A stretch of 64,000 nt of DNA from Bacillus norwichensis (GTDB lineage Bacteria; Bacillota; Bacilli; Bacillales; Bacillaceae_C), in NCBI RefSeq assembly GCF_014836955.1, contig NZ_JACSPV010000003.1, forward strand, positions 118,644-182,643, given 5' to 3'. Made by a program: the position numbers and the translations under genes. Shown here piece after piece: positions 21,053 through 29,158 of this stretch (positions are counted from its first letter, which is position 1; every line of letters starts with the position of its first letter). The notes under the pieces were generated by a model. That model ran no database searches. It was not told the DNA's origin and saw only the letters and a list, made by a program, of their open reading frames with translations.

Positions 21053-21322
21053 ATGTCCATTACGCAAGAACGTAAAAACGAAATCATCAACCAGTACAGA
21101 GTTCATGAAAGCGATACGGGATCTCCGGAAGTTCAAATTGCGGTTTTAACTGAAGAAATCAACAACTTGAACGGCCATCTTCGCGTCCATAAAAAAGATC
21201 ATCATTCAAGACGTGGATTAATGAAAATGGTTGGACGCCGCAGAAACTTATTGACTTATCTGCGCGAAAAGGATGTTCAACGTTATCGTGTATTGATCGA
21301 TAAACTTGGCCTGCGTCGTTAA
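21053..21322 (+). CDS. rpsO: 30S ribosomal protein S15
   Basis: S15 (89 aa) is a primary 16S rRNA binding protein of the platform of the 30S subunit. The chain is canonical: [16 protein letters not shown], then [35 protein letters not shown] and the C-terminal [19 protein letters not shown] lies upstream of the ATG. Its own promoter and terminator make it a monocistronic unit before pnp, a conserved pairing in bacteria. Confidence 0.98.
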   Translation: MSITQERKNEIINQYRVHESDTGSPEVQIAVLTEEINNLNGHLRVHKKDHHSRRGLMKMVGRRRNLLTYLREKDVQRYRVLIDKLGLRR

Positions 21323-21341
21323 GATGATAAAGATGTAACTG

Positions 21342-21367
21342 AAAGCGGGATAAATTCCCGCTTTTTT
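21342..21367 (+). terminator. Intrinsic terminator after rpsO
   Basis: AAAGCGGGA/TCCCGCTTT stem followed by T residues, 19 bp downstream of the rpsO stop. Confidence 0.88.
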
Positions 21368-21408
21368 GTTAGGATGAAAAGGCAGACGCCTGTACGTAAG
21401 TTCAAATG

Positions 21409-21489
21409 AAAATGCGCCAAAAGGCGCATATTCGAACTGAACATTGGACATGGGTAGGAGATGCTCATATCTATGTCTAATGTTCAGTT
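21409..21489 (+). promoter_or_regulatory. Paired hairpins in the pnp 5' leader
   Basis: Two stem-loops precede pnp. The first is AATGCGCC-AAAA-GGCGCATT-like at 21411-21431. The second is long: 21435-21456 pairs with 21468-21489 (22 bp including G-U pairs, 11-nt loop). No T run follows either, so neither looks like a terminator. A processing site or autoregulatory structure for PNPase is plausible by analogy with the E. coli pnp leader; this is inference. Confidence 0.6.
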
Positions 21490-21567
21490 GCGTATCAGGC
21501 GAGAGTTTTTTACTTTATGTTTCTGCCAATTATTTACAATTAGGTTATGAAAGAGAGGCGTTGTAAA

Positions 21568-23691
21568 ATGGACCACGAGAAAAAAGTGTTTTCTATGGAA
21601 TGGGCCGGACGGAATTTGACCGTTGAAATAGGCCAGCTTGCAAAACAGGCCAATGGAGCGGCTCTTATCCGCTATGGCGATACAGCTGTTTTATCGACAG
21701 CTACTGCTTCAAAAGCAGCAAAATCTGTTGATTTTTTTCCATTGACAGTTAACTATGAAGAAAGGTTGTACGCAGTGGGGAAAATCCCAGGCGGCTTCAT
21801 TAAAAGGGAAGGACGTCCAAGCGAAAAGGCGATATTAGCTAGCCGTCTGATTGACCGCCCGATCCGCCCGCTGTTTCCTGATGGATTCAGAAATGAAGTA
21901 CAGGTTGTAAGCATTGTAATGAGCGTTGACCAAGATTGCTCTTCAGAAATGGCAGCGATGTTCGGTTCTTCATTGGCATTGTCAATTTCTGATATACCAT
22001 TTATGGGACCTATCGCTGGAGTTGTTGTCGGACGTGTGGATGGAAAATTCATTATTAATCCGACGGTAGAACAAATGGAGCAGAGCGATATTGATCTGAC
22101 TGTAGCTGGAACAAAGGATGCCATTAACATGGTCGAGGCTGGAGCAAATGAAGTTTCTGAGGAAACGATGCTGGAAGCAATCATGTTCGGGCATGATGAA
22201 ATAAAACGCTTGATCGCATTCCAAGAACAGATTGCTGAAGAAATAGGGAAAGAAAACAGGGAAATCGAATTATATGAAATTGATACTGTACTGGAGCAGG
22301 AAGTTCGTTCAATGTGCGAGGAACAACTTGTCGCTGCAATTCAGGTAGAGGAAAAGCATGCGCGTGAAGAAGCTATCCAAGAAGTAAAGGATAACGTAAT
22401 CGAAAGCTTTTCAGAGCGCGAAGAGGATAATGAAGACTTAATCAAACAAGTGAAGCAAGTTTTAGATAATCTTGTGAAAGCAGAAGTTCGCCGCTTGATT
22501 ACTGTTGAAAAAATCCGTCCGGATGGCCGGAAGCCCAATGAAATTAGACCTATCCAAACAGAAATACAGTTGTTGGCAAGAACACATGGTTCCGGTTTGT
22601 TTACAAGAGGGCAAACTCAGGCATTTAGTATTTGTACACTTGGGGCCCTTGGTGATGTTCAAATTTTGGACGGCCTTGGGATTGAGGAATCCAAAAGATT
22701 CATGCACCATTATAATTTCCCACATTTCAGCGTAGGCGAAACAGGACCAATTAGAGCTCCTGGCCGCAGGGAGATCGGCCATGGTGCGCTTGGGGAACGG
22801 GCATTAGAACCTGTTATTCCAAGTGAATCAGATTTTCCATATACGATTCGCCTCGTTTCTGAAGTGTTGGAATCAAATGGTTCATCATCCCAAGCGAGCA
22901 TATGTGCAAGCTCACTGGCTATGATGGATGCAGGTGTTCCTATTAAGGCGCCGGTTGCTGGTATTGCGATGGGGTTAGTGAAATCCGAAGAACATTACAC
23001 GATTTTAACTGATATCCAGGGAATGGAAGACCATTTGGGAGATATGGACTTCAAGGTTGCCGGTACGGCGGACGGAATCACTGCCTTGCAAATGGATATT
23101 AAAATCGAAGGTTTGTCACGTGAAATTTTAGAAGAAGCGCTCCACCAGGCAAAAGAAGGACGGATGTTTATTTTAGAGAAAATGAATTCCGCTATTTCTG
23201 AGCCTAAGAAACGTCTTTCTCCGTATGCGCCGAAGATTCTTACACTCCATATCAATCCTGATAAAATCCGGGATGTTATTGGACCGAGCGGTAAGCAAAT
23301 CAATAAAATCATTGAAGAGACTAATGTCAAGATTGACATTGAACAGGACGGAACGGTCTTCATCGCTTCCGCTGATGAAGAAATGAATGAAAAGGCCAAG
23401 AAGATCATAGAAGACCTCGTCCGTGAAGTAGAGGTTGGACAAATATATCTTGGAAAAGTGAAGCGAATCGAGAAATTTGGTGCTTTCGTGGAGATTTTCC
23501 CTGGCAAAGATGGTCTTGTCCATATTTCACAATTGGCGGAGGAAAGAGTCAATAAAGTTGAGGATGTCGTGTCCATCGGAGACGAAGTCCTTGTGAAAGT
23601 AGTGGAAATCGACAATCAGGGAAGAGTTAATCTTTCCCGCAAAGTCGTTCTTAAAGAGCAGAAGGAAAAACAAAATCAAGCGAAAGAATAG
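21568..23691 (+). CDS. pnp: Polyribonucleotide nucleotidyltransferase (PNPase)
   Basis: Phosphorolytic 3'-5' exoribonuclease (707 aa), trimeric, a main mRNA-decay enzyme of Bacillus. Two RNase PH domains are visible (first with [22 protein letters not shown], second with [14 protein letters not shown] and [15 protein letters not shown]). These are followed by a KH domain ([14 protein letters not shown]) and an S1 domain ([28 protein letters not shown]). Start ATG 21568 is 9 nt from GAGAGG; an ATG at 21547 would place seven atypical residues in front. Confidence 0.97.
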   Translation: MDHEKKVFSMEWAGRNLTVEIGQLAKQANGAALIRYGDTAVLSTATASKAAKSVDFFPLTVNYEERLYAVGKIPGGFIKREGRPSEKAILASRLIDRPIRPLFPDGFRNEVQVVSIVMSVDQDCSSEMAAMFGSSLALSISDIPFMGPIAGVVVGRVDGKFIINPTVEQMEQSDIDLTVAGTKDAINMVEAGANEVSEETMLEAIMFGHDEIKRLIAFQEQIAEEIGKENREIELYEIDTVLEQEVRSMCEEQLVAAIQVEEKHAREEAIQEVKDNVIESFSEREEDNEDLIKQVKQVLDNLVKAEVRRLITVEKIRPDGRKPNEIRPIQTEIQLLARTHGSGLFTRGQTQAFSICTLGALGDVQILDGLGIEESKRFMHHYNFPHFSVGETGPIRAPGRREIGHGALGERALEPVIPSESDFPYTIRLVSEVLESNGSSSQASICASSLAMMDAGVPIKAPVAGIAMGLVKSEEHYTILTDIQGMEDHLGDMDFKVAGTADGITALQMDIKIEGLSREILEEALHQAKEGRMFILEKMNSAISEPKKRLSPYAPKILTLHINPDKIRDVIGPSGKQINKIIEETNVKIDIEQDGTVFIASADEEMNEKAKKIIEDLVREVEVGQIYLGKVKRIEKFGAFVEIFPGKDGLVHISQLAEERVNKVEDVVSIGDEVLVKVVEIDNQGRVNLSRKVVLKEQKEKQNQAKE

Positions 23692-23696
23692 CACTG

Positions 23697-23726
23697 AAAA
23701 AAAGCCAGGTGATTCCTGGCTTTTTT
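23697..23726 (+). terminator. Intrinsic terminator after pnp
   Basis: AAAAAAGCCAGG/CCTGGCTTTTTT hairpin with a strong T tract, 5 bp after the pnp stop. Confidence 0.9.
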
Positions 23727-23826
23727 CAATAAATTGCATACGATCAGCAAACTGGCACAAACCGGCAGGTTCTCTGTTCTACCTTGTCCATAATCCTCAT
23801 AAAATTGGTTGAAGGAGGAAATGGGC

Positions 23827-24798
23827 GTGAAAAATACAAAACACTTGCCAGGATTGGGTCTTATTGCTATCCTAGCAATATTGATTGTCAATAATCCCTA
23901 TACAACGGTCTATTTAGATGAGTTAGTAAATGGTTCACATCCGGTTAGTTCTAGCCAGGATGCATTGTATGAACAGATTACCCGTGCTGCGGAGAAATAT
24001 GATGCAGCGCCTCAGGATGCGAAAATAGACAGGGTTTGGAAAGCAATGCCAGGATATAATGGCGTGAAAGTGGATATCAAAGCTTCCTATAAAAAGATGA
24101 AAGGCGGAGACTTTGATGCCCGTAAGCTTGTTTTTAAACAAATTCCTCCAAAAACCCATTTAAAGGATTTGTCCCCGGCCCCTATCTACAGGGCACATCC
24201 GGATAAGCCGATGGTCAGCTTCTTGATTAATGTGGCCTGGGGGAATGAATACTTGCCTAAAATGCTGACAACCCTAAAGAAAAATAACATCCAGGCAACA
24301 TTCTTTTTGGAAGGCCGGTGGGTGAAGGAGAACCCAGACCTAGCCAAAATGATTTCTGCCGATGGGCATGAAATCGGAAATCACTCATACAGTCATCCCA
24401 AAATGGAGACGCTGGGAGAGGCTAAAACCCGTGAAGAATTATTGAAGACTAATGAAATCATAGAGGCTACTACAGGGGAGAAACCTGTATGGTTCGGACC
24501 GCCAAGTGGGGGCTTCAGTGATCACACAATTCTCATTGCTGATAAATTGAACATGAAGACGGTCATGTGGACAGTAGATACAATTGATTGGCAGAAGCCT
24601 TCGCCCGAAACAATTATAGATCGAGTAATGACAAAGGTTCATCCAGGGGCGATGATTTTGATGCATCCTACCGATTCTACAGCAAAAGCTTTTGATCAGC
24701 TGATTAAGCAGATCAGGAACAAGAACTTAAGGATTGGTACAGTCACAAAATTGATGGATGAAGAACATATCATTAAGATAGATCAAGAAGATAAATAA
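23827..24798 (+). CDS. ylxY: Polysaccharide deacetylase-like sporulation protein YlxY
   Basis: A 323-aa NodB-fold protein of the YlxY family, anchored or exported by an N-terminal hydrophobic segment (LGLIAILAILIV, residues 10-21). The NodB domain starts near residue 125: FLEGRWVKENPDLAKM, then GHEIGNHSYSHP carrying the HxxxH metal motif. The usual catalytic TFDDGP is replaced by VSFLINVAWGNE, so the catalytic aspartates are absent and deacetylase activity is doubtful. Start GTG 23827 is 8 nt after AGGAGG; ATG 23821 is too close. It lies between pnp and mlpA, as in B. subtilis, where it is sporulation-associated. Confidence 0.9.
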   Translation: MKNTKHLPGLGLIAILAILIVNNPYTTVYLDELVNGSHPVSSSQDALYEQITRAAEKYDAAPQDAKIDRVWKAMPGYNGVKVDIKASYKKMKGGDFDARKLVFKQIPPKTHLKDLSPAPIYRAHPDKPMVSFLINVAWGNEYLPKMLTTLKKNNIQATFFLEGRWVKENPDLAKMISADGHEIGNHSYSHPKMETLGEAKTREELLKTNEIIEATTGEKPVWFGPPSGGFSDHTILIADKLNMKTVMWTVDTIDWQKPSPETIIDRVMTKVHPGAMILMHPTDSTAKAFDQLIKQIRNKNLRIGTVTKLMDEEHIIKIDQEDK

Positions 24799-24819
24799 GG
24801 CTGGACAGTCGCATCCGCT

Positions 24820-25135
24820 TTTCTTTATTGTCTAGCTTCAGAGCCTAGCCCCTCGAGGTCATAAGTCGCTTCCCTGTGGTGGCTGAAAGACTGCCTCCTC
24901 GGGAAGCGCCTTATGCTTGTCGGGGCTGAACAGTCGCATCCGCTTTTCTTTTTGTCTAGCTTCAGATGGCAGGGGCTCGAGGTCGCTTTCGATCAAACCA
25001 TGAAGTCAAAAGATGACTTCACTAGAGTGCCTTCGACGCACAGGATGTGCTAGTGCCACCGATGCGACAGGACGTTGCGGTCTAAGGCGGCCAGCGCTGG
25101 TCGCCCCTGATCAGCCGTCTTCCGCTTTTCTTTTT
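24820..25135 (+). repeat. Intergenic repeat cluster between ylxY and mlpA
   Basis: The 361-bp gap is filled by repeat sequence. The phrase CATCCGCTTTTCTTT plus TGTCTAGCTTCAGA occurs twice (near 24816 and 24929). Between them, CATAAGTCGCTTCCC can pair with GGGAAGCGCCTTATG. The right half (25035-25075) contains CGCACAGGATGTGCTAGTGC and GCGACAGGACGT, units that recur at 46580-46720 and 50770-50900. No gene is seen here. Confidence 0.75.
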
Positions 25136-25159
25136 ACACCATGAACAGGAGGAACTTCA

Positions 25160-26398
25160 GTGATTACAAAATATACATGTCAAAACGGAGTCAGAGTCGT
25201 TTTAGAGAATATACCTTCTGTCCGCTCTGTTGCCATTGGGATATGGGTTGGGACTGGATCAAGGGATGAATTACCAGGTAATAATGGTATATCCCATTTT
25301 CTTGAACATATGTTTTTTAAAGGAACAACGACTAGGAACGCTAAAGAACTGGCTGAAGCATTCGACTCGATCGGCGGCCAGGTTAATGCTTTTACTTCAA
25401 AAGAATATACTTGCTATTATGCAAAAGTGTTGGACAACCATTCTCAGTATGCGCTTGAAATATTGGCTGATATGTTCTTTAACTCAACTTTTGCTGAGGA
25501 TGAGTTGAACAAAGAGAAGAACGTAGTCGGAGAAGAAATCAAGATGTATGAAGATGCTCCGGATGACATCGTCCATGATCTGCTCAGCAAAGCAGCATTT
25601 GATAATCATCCTCTTGGCTATCCTATTTTGGGGACTGAGCAAACGTTGTCCACATTTACAGGCGATTTATTGAGATCGTACGTAGAAGAAATGTATACCC
25701 CGGAAAAGATAGTCATATCCATTGCAGGAAATATTGACGAGTCTTTCATAAAAGAAGTTGAGCGTTTGTTTGGCTCTTTTAACAGGGAAGGTCGTCGTCA
25801 GGATGAAGCAAAGCCTGTTTTCAAGTCAAATCATGTCACAAGGCAAAAAGATACAGAACAGGCTCATTTATGCATTGGGTTTGAGGGCTTATCAATTGGT
25901 GATCCTGATATATATAGTTTAATTGTTATGAACAATATTTTTGGCGGCAGCATGTCATCCCGCCTTTTTCAAGAAGTGCGTGAAGAAAGAGGACTCGCTT
26001 ATTCCGTATTTTCCTATCATTCCTCTTATAAGGATAGCGGAATCGTTACGATTTACGGAGGAACAGGCGCCAATCAGATTGATGCCCTTTTTGAGACAAT
26101 CAATAGTACACTTGGTGAGTTAAAAAGGGATGGTATCACAGAAAAAGAGTTAAGGAACAGCAAAGAGCAGTTAAAAGGAAACTTAATGCTGGGTCTTGAA
26201 AGTACAAACAGCCGTATGAGCAGAAATGGCAAAAATGAATTATTGCTAAAACGCCACAAAACTTTGGACGAAATCATAGATGAAATTGATGGTGTCAGCA
26301 TTCAAAGCGTAAACGATTTGGCAAATCGAATTTTTACTGATCAATATACGCTTGCTTTGATCAGCCCTGAGGAAAAATTATTATTACAGTCAAGTTAA
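25160..26398 (+). CDS. mlpA: M16 zinc peptidase MlpA (YmxG)
   Basis: Cytoplasmic insulinase-family (M16B) protease (412 aa). The inverted zinc motif HxxEH is HFLEH at residues 46-50, and the downstream glutamate lies in the EKNVVGEEI region near 125. The C-terminal inactive half contains the R/Y-type signature (NIFGGSMSSRLFQEVREERGLAYS). In B. subtilis MlpA is linked to processing and regulation of extracellular protease expression; that is family knowledge. Start GTG 25160 is 7 nt after AGGAGG. It is the last conserved gene before the accessory block. Confidence 0.94.
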   Translation: MITKYTCQNGVRVVLENIPSVRSVAIGIWVGTGSRDELPGNNGISHFLEHMFFKGTTTRNAKELAEAFDSIGGQVNAFTSKEYTCYYAKVLDNHSQYALEILADMFFNSTFAEDELNKEKNVVGEEIKMYEDAPDDIVHDLLSKAAFDNHPLGYPILGTEQTLSTFTGDLLRSYVEEMYTPEKIVISIAGNIDESFIKEVERLFGSFNREGRRQDEAKPVFKSNHVTRQKDTEQAHLCIGFEGLSIGDPDIYSLIVMNNIFGGSMSSRLFQEVREERGLAYSVFSYHSSYKDSGIVTIYGGTGANQIDALFETINSTLGELKRDGITEKELRNSKEQLKGNLMLGLESTNSRMSRNGKNELLLKRHKTLDEIIDEIDGVSIQSVNDLANRIFTDQYTLALISPEEKLLLQSS

Positions 26399-26407
26399 TC
26401 TGAACAT

Positions 26408-26449
26408 AGGCTTGTAGAGAATGGAAGTTTTTCTCTACAAGCTTTTTTT
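26408..26449 (+). terminator. Intrinsic terminator after mlpA
   Basis: A 12-bp stem GCTTGTAGAGAA/TTCTCTACAAGC is followed by seven T. It insulates mlpA from the riboswitch-controlled unit. Bases 26450-26640 are AT-rich and should hold the promoter of the riboswitch transcript, but no clear hexamers were picked. Confidence 0.88.
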
Positions 26450-26647
26450 ATTTATAAAGTAATTTTCTCATAGGTCCTTTTAATCGCACCAAAATCCAAA
26501 CATAAAACACTGTTTGTGGCTTTCTATATAGGATTAACTTCAGTCATAATCTTCACATGATTTCTACATGAAAATAAGTTCTTTATGAAATACTGTTGTA
26601 AATTTTTAGAAAAATTGATATATTGGATTTGTAAAATTAAATATGTG

Positions 26648-26830
26648 TGTAGAAACAGGTGCGGTAAAATTTTATATTTTACCTGCTTAAAAGGGAAGCC
26701 GGTGAAATTCCGGCGCTGTCCCGCAACTGTAATTGGGAGCGGTTCGAAAAGGCCACTGTTTCCTGTAAAAGGGAATGGGAAGGGTTCGAAAAGCGATGAT
26801 CATAAGCCAGGAGACCTGCCTGTTTTAGCA
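26648..26830 (+). promoter_or_regulatory. Cobalamin (adenosylcobalamin-type) riboswitch aptamer
   Basis: The conserved B12 elements are present in order: ACAGGTGC at 26655, AAGGGAAGCCGGTGAAATTC at 26691, GCTGTCCCGCAACTGTAA at 26715, GCCACTG at 26752, and the B12 box AAGCCAGGAGACCTGCCTG at 26804. Outer P1 pairs AAACAGG (26653-26659) with CCTGTTT (26819-26825). The expression platform follows at 26859-26960. It lies in front of the small ORF and the methylcitrate synthase gene mmgD. Confidence 0.96.
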
Positions 26831-26858
26831 AACATCAGTACCTACGAGGATAGGGGGT

Positions 26859-26935
26859 GTTAAGTGCGGAATAAAAGTACATGTTTTTAAATTTTTTATC
26901 AACATGTTTGTTTCAGTATTCCTTCGTAACTTAAC
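26859..26935 (+). promoter_or_regulatory. Putative antiterminator of the B12 riboswitch
   Basis: GTTAAGT (26859-26865), GGAATA (26868-26873) and ACATG (26879-26883) can pair with CATGT (26903-26907), TATTCC (26917-26922) and ACTTAAC (26929-26935). The right arm shares its last three bases with the terminator stem at 26933, so the two structures compete at that edge. How the aptamer controls the choice is not resolved here. Confidence 0.55.
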
Positions 26936-26960
26936 AACTTCCTTGGAAGTTGTTTTTTTA
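26933..26960 (+). terminator. Riboswitch-controlled intrinsic terminator
   Basis: AACAACTTCC-TT-GGAAGTTGTT followed by seven T: a strong hairpin 70 nt after the aptamer end and before the first ORF. This predicts transcriptional shut-off when cobalamin is bound. Confidence 0.88.
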
Positions 26961-27003
26961 TTGGGGAAATTTTTTGAAGCCTTATTATTGGAGGAGAGCA
27001 TTT

Positions 27004-27240
27004 TTGCTTAAAACAGTTGATGACTGTATTCATACTTTCAAAACATGCCTTATGAATAATTTCGTTTCGGGGCAATCATGTTCCATCCAGGAAAAACATG
27101 AACAACTAATAGCTGAGATTAGAGCAAATGAAGTGACACCGGAGGAAAAAGAAATCTGTCTACAAAATTTAGAAAAGGCTTACAGGATGATAAAGCAGGA
27201 TCTACTTGGACGGGAGGAAGAAGAATGGAAACTAAAATAA
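27004..27240 (+). CDS. Small hypothetical protein between B12 riboswitch and mmgD
   Basis: A 78-aa ORF of unrecognised family. The TTG start at 27004 is 5-6 nt after GGAGGAGAG, and it overlaps the following mmgD start by 16 nt, which suggests coupled translation. The N-terminal half carries three cysteines (DDCIHTFKTCLM, QSCSIQ). The C-terminal half is charged and probably helical (TPEEKEICLQNLEKAYRMIKQDLL). No signal peptide or membrane segment is seen. It is the first ORF behind the riboswitch. It could be a small regulator or partner of the synthase, or a translated leader; no function is proposed. Confidence 0.6.
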   Translation: MLKTVDDCIHTFKTCLMNNFVSGQSCSIQEKHEQLIAEIRANEVTPEEKEICLQNLEKAYRMIKQDLLGREEEEWKLK

Positions 27241-28343
27241 ATTATTTTCCGGGACTTGAAGGCGTTGTTGCATCAGAAACGGACATATCTTTTTTAGATA
27301 CCGACGAAAGTAAAATCATTATAAGAGGATACGATCTTATTGAACTCTCCCAGAGTAAAGAGTATTTAGACATTGTTTATCTTTTGCTTGAGAACAAACT
27401 GCCGCTGGATTCAGAAAAAGCCGTTGTAGCAAATATTCTTAAAAGTGAATATGAAATTCCTGAAGGAATCTTAGATATTTTTAAATTACTACCAAAAGAA
27501 ACTCATCCAATGGACGGATTGAGGACAGGGATATCGGCGATTGCTGGCTTCGATGCTGAAATCGACGACCGTTCCATTTCATCCAATAAAAAACGTGCCT
27601 ATCGACTGCTGGGGAAGGTCCCAAACATTGTAGCCAATAGCTATCGCATCATCAACGGGCAAGAGCCAATTCAGCCTCTTCACGAATTATCCTATAGTGC
27701 CAACTTTTTTTACATGCTTACAGGGAGAAGGCCTTCTCCGCTGGAAGAAAAAATATTTGATCTATCGCTTGTTTTATATAGTGAGCATGAAATGCCGAAC
27801 TCTACTTTCACAGCAAGAGTCATTGCTTCCACACAATCAGATTTATACGGTGCCCTGACTGGTGCAGTTGCATCTTTAAAAGGGAACTTGCATGGCGGTG
27901 CGAATGAGGCGGTCATGCATATGCTGAATGAGGCTAAGAGCGTTTCCGGCTTCGTGGAAATGCTGCAGAAAAAGCTTTATAACAAGGAAAAAATTATGGG
28001 ATTTGGACATAGAGTATACATGAAAAAGATGGACCCGAGAGCTCTTATGCTAAAAGAAGCACTCAAGCAGCTGTCAGACTTGAAAGGGGACGACCTGCTG
28101 TTGCAAATGTGTGATGCTGGGGAAAAGGTGATGGAAAGAGAAAAAGGGCTTTATCCGAATCTGGATTATTATGCGGCACCTGTTTACTGGATGCTTGGCA
28201 TTGACATTCCGCTATATACGCCAATTTTCTTCAGTTCCAGAACTGTTGGTCTATGTGCCCATGTCATAGAGCAGCATGCCAATAATCGCCTTTACCGACC
28301 GCGCGTGAACTATACCGGAGGGCGTCACGCAAGTTTAAGCTAA
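27225..28343 (+). CDS. mmgD: 2-methylcitrate synthase / citrate synthase MmgD-type
   Basis: Citrate synthase superfamily enzyme (372 aa) closely resembling B. subtilis MmgD, which condenses propionyl-CoA with oxaloacetate to 2-methylcitrate and also has citrate synthase activity. The catalytic triad is visible as H223 (NLHGGANEA), H262 (GFGHRVY) and D314 (LDYYAAPVYW). GGAGG lies before ATG 27225, inside the end of the preceding ORF. It is placed behind a cobalamin riboswitch, so it is predicted to be low when B12 is plentiful. No methylcitrate dehydratase or lyase gene follows intact in this window, so the rest of the cycle must be elsewhere or lost. Confidence 0.92.
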   Translation: METKINYFPGLEGVVASETDISFLDTDESKIIIRGYDLIELSQSKEYLDIVYLLLENKLPLDSEKAVVANILKSEYEIPEGILDIFKLLPKETHPMDGLRTGISAIAGFDAEIDDRSISSNKKRAYRLLGKVPNIVANSYRIINGQEPIQPLHELSYSANFFYMLTGRRPSPLEEKIFDLSLVLYSEHEMPNSTFTARVIASTQSDLYGALTGAVASLKGNLHGGANEAVMHMLNEAKSVSGFVEMLQKKLYNKEKIMGFGHRVYMKKMDPRALMLKEALKQLSDLKGDDLLLQMCDAGEKVMEREKGLYPNLDYYAAPVYWMLGIDIPLYTPIFFSSRTVGLCAHVIEQHANNRLYRPRVNYTGGRHASLS

Positions 28344-29158
28344 AAGGGTTGATTATATCAATTAAAAATCACGAGATACAAGTAGCTCGTTATACTTTGC
28401 TTGATGTACTTAAATGTGGGGAAAATGCTCAGAAGCAATCCCATCCAAGGATTGACAATTCATGGAGAAGATGAAAGTTGTCGAAACTAGGCAATATCAT
28501 TTTTGTTGGCCTAATCCTGAGCAAGCGCTCAATCGGAAATGTGGTCGCAGTTTACTGAAAAAATAGATCCTTCAGTCATCGGTGCACTGCCATGAAAATT
28601 TAGCTAAACATTCTTACCAGAAGAAATAATTTCTATAAGTGAAAAAGTAAACCTTTTCAGTAGAGCGAGAAAGCATAAAATCGGCTGAAATTTATTCAGG
28701 GAGAATGTCCTCCTGCGGCAGGTATGTTTCCCTCGTTGCCAAGCTGCATGAAGCATAATCAAAGAAGCTTTTCACGATGTAATTGAAATGAGCATCTTTG
28801 CTGTGATGGCTGGGGAACTGGCTCATTAATATGCTTTCCGAACCTTATAATTTTCTTACTCCAATGCCAAACACAGCATGAATTGTAATAAGCAGAAGGC
28901 GGTCACGTGTATCATTGGCAAACAGATCTGATACGGAATGGGGGACCGTCTTTATATATTCAATGAGTAAGAAGCATAATTTTTTCAGATTTAACTATTT
29001 GAACAAAGTGTATTGTTATGCAACTCAGCCTAGCCTGAAAGGACTAAGCGGCTTTCTTGTGATGGCTGAAGAATGTCCATCGGGAATGACGAAGCGCTTG
29101 CGCTTTTCTTAGAAGATAGAAAGAATGCAACTAACAGACCATACAGGGAGGGACCGGT
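28344..29158. other. 815-bp gap with decayed sequence
   Basis: No intact gene is seen. A short open stretch at 28366-28425 reads IKNHEIQVARYTLLDVLKCG, which resembles the N-terminal region of MmgE/PrpD proteins and then hits a stop; it could be the remnant of a 2-methylcitrate dehydratase gene. The stretch at 28666-28695 shares AGAAAGCATAAAATC with the repeats at 46533 and 50928. The last 90 bp (29040-29110) resemble the other intergenic repeats (GCGCTTGCGCTTTTCTTA end). The promoter of the following operon must lie here but was not identified. Confidence 0.45.

Noticed and set aside
26585..26863. 92-codon open frame over the riboswitch
   Set aside because: It coincides with conserved aptamer sequence and has no ribosome binding site.
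28915..29112. 65-codon open frame before the acyl-CoA dehydrogenase
   Set aside because: It covers repeat-like intergenic DNA and shows no family features.
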